Positions 21,556 to 26,905 of a stretch of 26,905 nt of DNA are shown one piece after another (the stretch's first letter is position 1; every line of letters begins with the position of its first letter). The position numbers were made by a program, and so were the translations under genes. The DNA is taken from contig JALQUY010000003.1 in the NCBI GenBank assembly GCA_023260615.1, positions 7,766 to 34,670 of the forward strand, given 5' to 3'. Origin of the DNA: Schleiferiaceae bacterium (lineage in GTDB: Bacteria; Bacteroidota; Bacteroidia; Flavobacteriales; Schleiferiaceae). Below the pieces are notes generated by a model. It was not told the origin of the DNA, did not search any database, and was given only the letters and a program-made list of their open reading frames with translations.

Positions 21556-22364
21556 TTCCCAGCCACGAGCTCAAGGAATGGTTGGATGAATGGGCCCTGC
21601 GTTACGAGCAGCCCGATTTCATTCCGGCTGACCCTATTTGTATGCCCCACCGCTACGCCCGACGCGAAGACATCGAAGCAGTGGGACTCATGACCGCCCT
21701 CATCGCTTGGGGACGCCGAAGCAGCATCTTGCAATCGGCCGACGCCATGTTCGCCGATCTGGGGGAATCGCCCGTCGCTTTCCTCGTCGACGCTAGCGAG
21801 GACGATTTACAGGGCATGACCTGGGCGCACCGAACCTTCCTTCCCGAAGACGGCTGGCGCTTTATGAAGGCCCTGCAGTCCTGGTACCGAACGCATTCCA
21901 CCCTAGAAACCGCCTTTGCCCATCGGCCCGGCGAAGTCGATTTAGGGCCCGCCATTGACCGTTTCCGCTACGCTTTTGCAGGCGATTGGATACACACCCG
22001 TTCTGCCAAACACCTGGCCTCCCCCGCCCAAGGGTCTGCCGCGAAACGCCTCCACCTCTATTTGCGTTGGATGGTCCGGCCAGCGGCGCGGGGCGTCGAT
22101 TTTGGGCTTTGGACCAGCTTGTCCCCGCGCCTCCTCTCCTGCCCCTTGGATGTGCACACCGGAAATGTGGCGCGCGACCTGGGTTTGGTCCAGCGCAAAG
22201 CCAACGATAGAAAAACCGTCATGGAGCTAGATGCCGCCTTGCGCGCTATGGATGCCGAGGATCCCGTCAAGTACGATTTTGCCCTCTTTGGACTGGGCGA
22301 ATCTGGATGGCTTCAAAAATCACTTGGCGATGGACGCCAAAGACCCCTACCTTCCGACCTATGA
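21543..22364 (+). CDS. TIGR02757 family protein (uncharacterised)
   Basis: A 273-residue protein that fits the TIGR02757 family, conserved in Bacteroidota and some spirochaetes. Recognisable stretches are PDFIPADPICMPHRY (24-38), GLMTALIAWGRR, FRYAFAGDW, KRLHLYLRWMVR followed by DFGLWTSL, CPLDVHTGNVARDLGL and a near-terminal DPVKYDFALFGLGE. The pattern (helical, with the LDVHTGN and RLNLFLRWMVR-like segments) has been compared to HhH-GPD DNA glycosylases in fold, but no function is established; treat this as weak. Neighbours are lolD (13-bp overlap) and rarA (4-bp ATGA overlap), and the RarA link makes a DNA-repair role plausible. About 20 extra residues follow the conserved end, running into the rarA start. 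Confidence 0.85.
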   Translation: MAGLIPSHELKEWLDEWALRYEQPDFIPADPICMPHRYARREDIEAVGLMTALIAWGRRSSILQSADAMFADLGESPVAFLVDASEDDLQGMTWAHRTFLPEDGWRFMKALQSWYRTHSTLETAFAHRPGEVDLGPAIDRFRYAFAGDWIHTRSAKHLASPAQGSAAKRLHLYLRWMVRPAARGVDFGLWTSLSPRLLSCPLDVHTGNVARDLGLVQRKANDRKTVMELDAALRAMDAEDPVKYDFALFGLGESGWLQKSLGDGRQRPLPSDL

Positions 22365-23635
22365 GCAGCGCCCCCCTTGCCGAACGCATGCGCCCCAAAA
22401 GCCTTGAAGGCTACGTGGGCCAGCGTCACATCGTAGGTCCGAAGGGAGCGCTACAGCCCGCTTTAGATCAAAAGCGCCTGCCCTCTTTGCTGTTTTGGGG
22501 GCCTCCAGGCGTAGGAAAGACCACTTTGGCGCAGCTGCTGGCGTCGCATGTAGACCGCCCATTTACGGCCATGAGTGCGATTTCCAGTGGCGTTAAGGAT
22601 GTTCGGGACGAGATTCAACGGGCCGAAAAAGAACGCATGTTCCACCCGGAAGGCCGCGTGCTCTTCATCGACGAGATCCACCGCTTCTCCAAATCGCAGC
22701 AAGATGCCCTGTTGGCCGCCGTGGAAAAAGGAACCATCACCTTGATTGGCGCAACGACGGAAAACCCCAGCTTTGAGGTAAACGCCGCCTTGCTATCAAG
22801 GTGCCAGTTGTTTGTTCTACAATCGCTTGAAGAGGACGATTTAATACCCCTTGGGGTCAAGGCTTTAGAAACAGATGACTTCCTAAAGAGCACCGGTGTT
22901 TCTGAGATCGATTTTCACGCGATTTACGCCTTCACGGGAGGCGATGGTCGGCGGTTTTTGAACACCTTGGAGAGCCTTTGCTTGGTGGCGAAGAACCTGT
23001 CTAATCCGAACGTTGACGCTGCCTTTGTCACGGAGCACGCCCCCAAAATGGCTCCGCGCTACGACCGGGCTGGCGATCAACACTATGACATTGCTTCGGC
23101 CCTGATTAAATCCATCCGGGGCAGCGATCCCCAAGCAGCGGTGTATTGGCTCGCTCGAATGATAGCCGGCGGAGAAGCTCCTACCTTCATCGCACGCCGT
23201 TTGGTCATCGCTGCTGCCGAAGACATTGGTCTCGCCAACCCACAGGCACTCACCTTAGCTACGGCTTGTTTTCAAGCGGTGGAGCGCCTCGGCATGCCCG
23301 AGGGCCGCATTCCTCTGAGTGAATGTGCCATCTACTTGGCCAGCAGTCCCAAGTCCAACCGTGCCTATTTGGCCATTGACAAGGCCCTGCAGGCCGTGGA
23401 ACAGACGGGGGACCTCCCCGTTCCCGTCCACTTGCGCAATGCGCCTACGAAAGCGATGAAGGAGCTGGGATTCGGTGCGGCCTATCAGTATCCCCATGAC
23501 TTTCCGGGAAGCTTTGTGCCTCAAGCCTATTTGCCGGAAGGCCTGTCAAACGCGGATTTCTACCAACCGGGAGACAACCCCACGGAAGCGCGATTGGCGG
23601 AATGGCTCAATGCCCGCTGGTTGAAAGAATCTTGA
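22361..23635 (+). CDS. rarA: Replication-associated recombination protein RarA (MgsA)
   Basis: A 424-residue AAA+ ATPase that acts at stalled replication forks and is similar to clamp-loader subunits and eukaryotic WRNIP1. Walker A GPPGVGKT (47-54), Walker B LFIDEIHRF (101-109), sensor-1 region LIGATTENPSF (128-138), and the family C-terminal blocks DQHYDIASALIKSIRGSDPQAAVYWLARMI and AAEDIGLANPQAL are all present; the ending NARWLKES is typical. The ATG at 22361 overlaps the TIGR02757 stop (ATGA); a start 18 codons earlier in the same frame is rejected because family members open near SAPLAERMRP. The 3' end overlaps the convergent OmpA-type gene by 29 bp. A second damage/replication-stress gene in this window, but not part of the cassette. 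Confidence 0.96.
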   Translation: MSSAPLAERMRPKSLEGYVGQRHIVGPKGALQPALDQKRLPSLLFWGPPGVGKTTLAQLLASHVDRPFTAMSAISSGVKDVRDEIQRAEKERMFHPEGRVLFIDEIHRFSKSQQDALLAAVEKGTITLIGATTENPSFEVNAALLSRCQLFVLQSLEEDDLIPLGVKALETDDFLKSTGVSEIDFHAIYAFTGGDGRRFLNTLESLCLVAKNLSNPNVDAAFVTEHAPKMAPRYDRAGDQHYDIASALIKSIRGSDPQAAVYWLARMIAGGEAPTFIARRLVIAAAEDIGLANPQALTLATACFQAVERLGMPEGRIPLSECAIYLASSPKSNRAYLAIDKALQAVEQTGDLPVPVHLRNAPTKAMKELGFGAAYQYPHDFPGSFVPQAYLPEGLSNADFYQPGDNPTEARLAEWLNARWLKES

Positions 23636-25562
23636 TTTCCGTTCGGCGGTTCAGGGCCTGGCCTTCAGCTGTTTCATTGGAAGCAACCGGTCGGCTAGCC
23701 CCAAATCCTTTGCCCTGCATGCGCTCGCGCGCCACGCCTTGAGCGACTAAGGCCTCGACCACCGCTGCACTGCGCTTCTCGCTGAGCGTTTGATTGTAGG
23801 CCGCAGAACCTTGGTTGTCGGTATGACCCTCTACTTGAATGCGCAAGGCGGGATTTTCCTGTAGCCACCTAGCCACCCGGTGAATTTCCACCATGGAAGC
23901 AGGGAGCAAGACCGCTTCGTCAAAGGCGAAGAGCAGGTTGTTCAAGCGGAAGGCGTCGCCCACCTGGGTTTTTCGTAGGTAGACCGTATCCGTTTGTACG
24001 TTCCCCGCGCGCTCCTCGGTGAGCAGGCGGTAGCTTTCAAAGTTGTATCCCGGGGCTTGGACACTGAAAGCCATCTCCGTGTTGAGGGGCAAGCTAGTTT
24101 CAAACACATCGCCCGAATGCGTCACCTCCTGCTCCAATCCTTGGCGGGAAATGGACCACTTGGCGGCGGAAAGGGGCTTTCGGGTCGCCAGGTCTACCGC
24201 GTAGACTTCCAGCCAAACGATGGGCGTGGCGGCTGCAGATTCGGGCAGTTCAAACTCAAAAATGACGGGTAGATGGTTCGAATTTGGGGCGATATCTGAG
24301 CCATAGGTCTGCACCTCGTCGTCCCAAACCGACTCCCCCAAGAGCCCCCCCGAGAGAAAGCCACTGCGGCCATCAGGGGCCACAACCAGGCCAAAATTGT
24401 CCAAGTGGTCGTTAATGGGGTAGCCCAAATTCTCGGGTGTTGACCAGCTGCCATCCGCTTGCCATTCCGATTTGAAAAGGTCCATGCCCCCCATGCCCAC
24501 ATGGCTCGTCGAACCGAAGTAGAGCGTCTTGCCATCCGCATGCAGGAAAGGACTGAACTCGTTTCCCGTGCCGTTAATCGTGGCGGGCAGCATCTCCGCC
24601 TTGCTCCAGGATGCTCCATCCCAGCGGCTCATCCAAATATTGGAGTGGCTGCCCATTTTTTTGGAATCTCGAACAAAAAAGAGGTATTGGCCATCGGCGG
24701 ATAGGCAGGGCTGCGTCTCCCACTGTGGGGTATTGATCGCGGCGCCCATGTTTTTGCCTTGGGTCCAGCCGAAGGGTGTGAGTTCGGATAGGTAAATGTC
24801 GCAGGAGCCGTAGCCGTCTTCCCGTTCGCAGCCGGCAAAGACCATTCGACGCTCATCCCCTTGCACGGAAACGGCGCCCTCGTTCAGCAAGGTGTTGATC
24901 CAGCCTTCCACTTTGTGCGGCTGGGACCAGCCCAAAGTATCCGAGGCGAAGGTGGCGAAAATGTTTTCGTCCCGGGGCATTTGATGGTAGTTGCGGCCCG
25001 TGAAATAGAGGGTGCTTTGATCGCCTGAAATGCTTGGGAAAAAGTAGGACTCGGGGTACAGGAGGCCCGTCTGTGCATTCTTAATGCTCTTAGGCAGAAT
25101 ACCGGGAGCGGGGTTTTGCCGGGCTTGAAGCCCATAGGCGGCGTTGGCTTGCATGCGCTTGGCATCCGCCACTTGAGCGTCTGGGAGGCGTTCCAGCTTC
25201 AGATACAGTTCCCATGCGCGCAACGACGTGCGGTAGCCCCCAAAGCCTAAGGCGGCTCGTCCTAGATTGAAATAACCTGCGCGGGCCGCACCTGTCAGTC
25301 CTGCTTGGTCAAAGGACGCGAAACAGCGTGCGGAATCCCCGCGCTCTTCGTAGAGTTCCCCTAGAGCAAGCCATGCGGCTGGATAGACGGGATCCAGTTT
25401 CACGGCGCGCAAAAAATGCTTCTCCGCTTTGTCCACGTTACCGCCTGGCTGCAGGTATTCGCGAATGCCTTTTTGATAGGCGGAAATGGCAGCGCGATTT
25501 TGGGCCGAAACGCTGAGCGCCCATCCAAAAAGGAGGGTGAATAAAAGAAGCTGTTTTCGCAT
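23607..25562 (-). CDS. TPR-PD40-OmpA cell-envelope protein
   Basis: A 651-residue secreted protein. Signal peptide MRKQLLLFTLLFGWALSVSA; TPR-like helices (about 24-130) with DKAEKHFLRAVKLDPVYPAAWLALGELYEERGD; a PD40/WD40-like beta-propeller region (about 170-420) with repeated FSPFLHADGKTLYFGSTS- and LSADGQYLFFVRDS-type blades; a beta-rich middle; and a C-terminal OmpA domain (537-651) with VEGHTDNQGS and LSEKRSAAV, where Asp582 and Arg597 match the peptidoglycan-binding residues. This architecture is widespread in Bacteroidota, often near gliding or type IX secretion genes, but none are here. It should anchor to peptidoglycan in the periplasm. The frame extends far upstream, antisense to fur, which is not real; the ATG at 25562 gives the signal peptide. 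Divergent from fur over 57 bp. Confidence 0.92.
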   Translation of the reverse strand: MRKQLLLFTLLFGWALSVSAQNRAAISAYQKGIREYLQPGGNVDKAEKHFLRAVKLDPVYPAAWLALGELYEERGDSARCFASFDQAGLTGAARAGYFNLGRAALGFGGYRTSLRAWELYLKLERLPDAQVADAKRMQANAAYGLQARQNPAPGILPKSIKNAQTGLLYPESYFFPSISGDQSTLYFTGRNYHQMPRDENIFATFASDTLGWSQPHKVEGWINTLLNEGAVSVQGDERRMVFAGCEREDGYGSCDIYLSELTPFGWTQGKNMGAAINTPQWETQPCLSADGQYLFFVRDSKKMGSHSNIWMSRWDGASWSKAEMLPATINGTGNEFSPFLHADGKTLYFGSTSHVGMGGMDLFKSEWQADGSWSTPENLGYPINDHLDNFGLVVAPDGRSGFLSGGLLGESVWDDEVQTYGSDIAPNSNHLPVIFEFELPESAAATPIVWLEVYAVDLATRKPLSAAKWSISRQGLEQEVTHSGDVFETSLPLNTEMAFSVQAPGYNFESYRLLTEERAGNVQTDTVYLRKTQVGDAFRLNNLLFAFDEAVLLPASMVEIHRVARWLQENPALRIQVEGHTDNQGSAAYNQTLSEKRSAAVVEALVAQGVARERMQGKGFGASRPVASNETAEGQALNRRTEIKILSTSGH

Positions 25563-25594
25563 GATACCTCCACGAAGGTACGCTCGTAAAATTG

Positions 25595-25602
25595 TAACTT
25601 TG
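25595..25602 (+). promoter_or_regulatory. -7 box of fur-purA
   Basis: TAACTTTG is a perfect TAnnTTTG ending 17 bases before the fur ATG (25620). No good -33 TTG. On the opposite strand a 7-of-8 box, TACCTTCG (25580-25573), stands 10 bases before the OmpA-type gene start. Confidence 0.5.
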
Positions 25603-25619
25603 CGCCTTAATAAGCCACT

Positions 25620-26057
25620 ATGGGAGCTTCTTCGTTTGACCAAGTCAAACAGGTATTTACGGATTTCCTTGAGCAGAACGGGCAGCGCAAGACACCCGAG
25701 CGCTACGCCATACTCCACGAAATCTACTCCCACGAAGACCACTTCGACATCGAGACCTTGTACGGGTCCATGAAAGTGAAGAACTACCGGGTCTCTCGCG
25801 CCACCTTGTACAATACGATGGACTTGCTTTTGCAATGCGGTTTGGTCCGCAAGCACCAGTTTGGCCAGAACCAAGCCCAGTACGAGAAATCCTACTTCAA
25901 CAAGCAGCACGACCACGTCATTTTGGTGGACAGTGGCGAAGTCAAAGAATTCTGTGACCCCCGCATTCAGCAAATCAAGCAGAGCATCGAAGAGGTATTC
26001 GGTGTGGAAGTGACGGGACACCAACTCTACATCTACGCAAAATCAAAAAAAGCATGA
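25620..26057 (+). CDS. fur: Fur-family transcriptional regulator
   Basis: A 145-residue metal-dependent repressor. The winged helix includes RKTPERYAILHEIYS and the recognition helix VSRATLYNTMDLLLQCGL (58-75). The dimer/metal domain has HDH (97-99), Glu89, FCDPRIQQI (111-119) and a late His134. The usual CxxC pair that binds structural zinc is replaced: the CxDC-type sequence after the HxH strand reads LVDSG (102-106). This is a common state in Flavobacteriia as I recall. Which metal or signal it senses (iron, zinc or peroxide) cannot be decided. The stop overlaps the purA start (ATGA at 26054-26057), so regulator and adenylosuccinate synthetase are translationally coupled. Confidence 0.9.
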   Translation: MGASSFDQVKQVFTDFLEQNGQRKTPERYAILHEIYSHEDHFDIETLYGSMKVKNYRVSRATLYNTMDLLLQCGLVRKHQFGQNQAQYEKSYFNKQHDHVILVDSGEVKEFCDPRIQQIKQSIEEVFGVEVTGHQLYIYAKSKKA

Positions 26058-26905
26058 GCCAAGGAGCAGACATCCTGCTCGGCCTCCAATGGGGGGACGA
26101 AGGAAAAGGGAAAATTGTGGACGTATTGACACGTCAATATGACGTGGTGGCACGCTTCCAAGGCGGCCCCAATGCAGGACACACCCTGGAGTTTAACGGA
26201 ATCAAGCACGTACTGCACACCATTCCCTCGGGCATATTCCACGAGAATGCGTTGAACATTATTGGCAACGGCGTGGTCATGGATCCCGTCATCTTCTGCA
26301 AGGAAATTGACAAGTTGCTGGATATGGAACCCAAATGCCTCGAGCGCTTGGTCATCTCGCGCAAAGCCCACTTGATTCTTCCTACGCACCGTCTGCTGGA
26401 TGCCGCTTCTGAGGCCGCCAAAGGAAAGAACAAGATTGGCTCCACCCTCAAAGGCATCGGACCGACCTACATGGACAAAACGGGCCGCAACGGTCTTCGT
26501 ATTGGTGACATTGAATTGCCGGACTTCTTGGCACGCTACGAAGCTTTGAAGCAGAAGCACTTGGAACTCTTGGGGGACTTTGAGGCGCCCTTTGACCTCG
26601 CAGAGGCTGAAGCACATTGGATGCAAGCCGTCGAGCGCTTGCGCAGCATGAACCTTGCGGATACGGATGTCTTAATTCAAGAGACCTACAAGTCTGGCAA
26701 GAAAATCTTGGCTGAAGGTGCGCAAGGCACGCTTCTGGACGTGGACTTTGGGACCTACCCATTTGTTACGTCATCCACCACTACCGCCGCAGGTGCGTGC
26801 ACGGGCCTAGGACTCGCCCCAAACCGCATTGGTGAAGTCATCGGTATTTTCAAGGCCTACTGCACGCGTGTGGGAAGCGGCCCCTTCCCTACCGAATTGG
26901 ACAAT
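26054..26905 (+). CDS. purA: Adenylosuccinate synthetase (partial, C-terminus outside window)
   Basis: The first 284 codons of an enzyme of about 420-430 residues. PurA joins IMP and aspartate using GTP, the first committed step of AMP synthesis. The P-loop-like GDEGKGK (14-20, Asp15 catalytic) and GPNAGHT (His43) are the active-site landmarks. IGSTLKGIGPTYMDK (about 137-151) covers the IMP loop, and LAEGAQGTLLDVDFGTYPFVTSS follows as expected. The frame is open to the last base, so it continues beyond the window. The start ATG overlaps the fur stop codon. No own promoter is visible, so expression probably depends on the fur promoter. Confidence 0.97.
   Translation, partial: MSQGADILLGLQWGDEGKGKIVDVLTRQYDVVARFQGGPNAGHTLEFNGIKHVLHTIPSGIFHENALNIIGNGVVMDPVIFCKEIDKLLDMEPKCLERLVISRKAHLILPTHRLLDAASEAAKGKNKIGSTLKGIGPTYMDKTGRNGLRIGDIELPDFLARYEALKQKHLELLGDFEAPFDLAEAEAHWMQAVERLRSMNLADTDVLIQETYKSGKKILAEGAQGTLLDVDFGTYPFVTSSTTTAAGACTGLGLAPNRIGEVIGIFKAYCTRVGSGPFPTELDN

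Noticed and set aside
25563..26024. N-terminal extension of the OmpA-type protein by about 154 codons
   Set aside because: The extension is antisense to fur and lies before a clear signal peptide that must be N-terminal.

Overview
The window is a gene-dense stretch of a Bacteroidota chromosome, most likely Flavobacteriales and close to the Cryomorphaceae/Schleiferiaceae type. This is judged from gene content and promoter style, not from a search. Base composition looks balanced to slightly GC-rich. Start codons have no clear Shine-Dalgarno sequences. Exact or near matches to the Bacteroidota -7 element TAnnTTTG occur just upstream of many genes. The families also fit this phylum: DUF493 next to an AAA_28-like ATPase, clpC divergent from gyrA followed by a secreted TPR protein, DUF2452, the TIGR02757 family, a TPR/PD40/OmpA protein, and a Fur lacking the CxxC pair.

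Layout. 1-7096: start of a P-loop ATPase (-), DUF493 (+), clpC (-), gyrA (+), TPR protein (+), with terminators behind gyrA and the TPR gene. 7097-7331: a short repeat-rich spacer with a tetranucleotide-periodic tract and four 8-bp units that form a G-quadruplex-type motif on the minus strand. 7332-13245 (-): the most interesting part, a compact DNA-damage/mutagenesis cassette. In transcription order it encodes a LexA-like HTH-S24 self-cleaving repressor, a Y-family DNA polymerase, an SRAP (YedK/HMCES) abasic-site protein and a DnaE2-like C-family polymerase. 13307-16476: a flavoprotein, a small zinc-ribbon protein, an SSB paralogue without the acidic tip, and an M14 carboxypeptidase. 16526-19078 (+): PhoD-like phosphatase, SRPBCC protein, DUF2452 and an alpha/beta hydrolase. 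19075-20827 (-): sucC-pnuC. 20902-23635 (+): lolD, TIGR02757 and rarA, with overlapping genes. 23607-25562 (-): OmpA-type envelope protein. 25620-26905 (+): fur overlapping purA, which runs off the end.

The cassette appears to carry its own regulatory code. Upstream of the repressor is a 36-bp imperfect dyad (two 16-bp arms starting ATGCTA, 4-bp centre) that covers a predicted -7 box. A further ATGCTA-type half-site overlaps a perfect -7 box before SRAP-dnaE2, and a fourth related 16-mer lies beyond the end of dnaE2. The working model is an S24 repressor that shuts off its own operon and a second internal promoter until damage triggers Ala-Gly self-cleavage. It would then release two translesion polymerases plus an abasic-site protector. 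It resembles the proteobacterial imuA-imuB-dnaE2 cassette in logic but differs in parts: no ImuA or ImuB, with a catalytically intact Y-family polymerase and SRAP instead.
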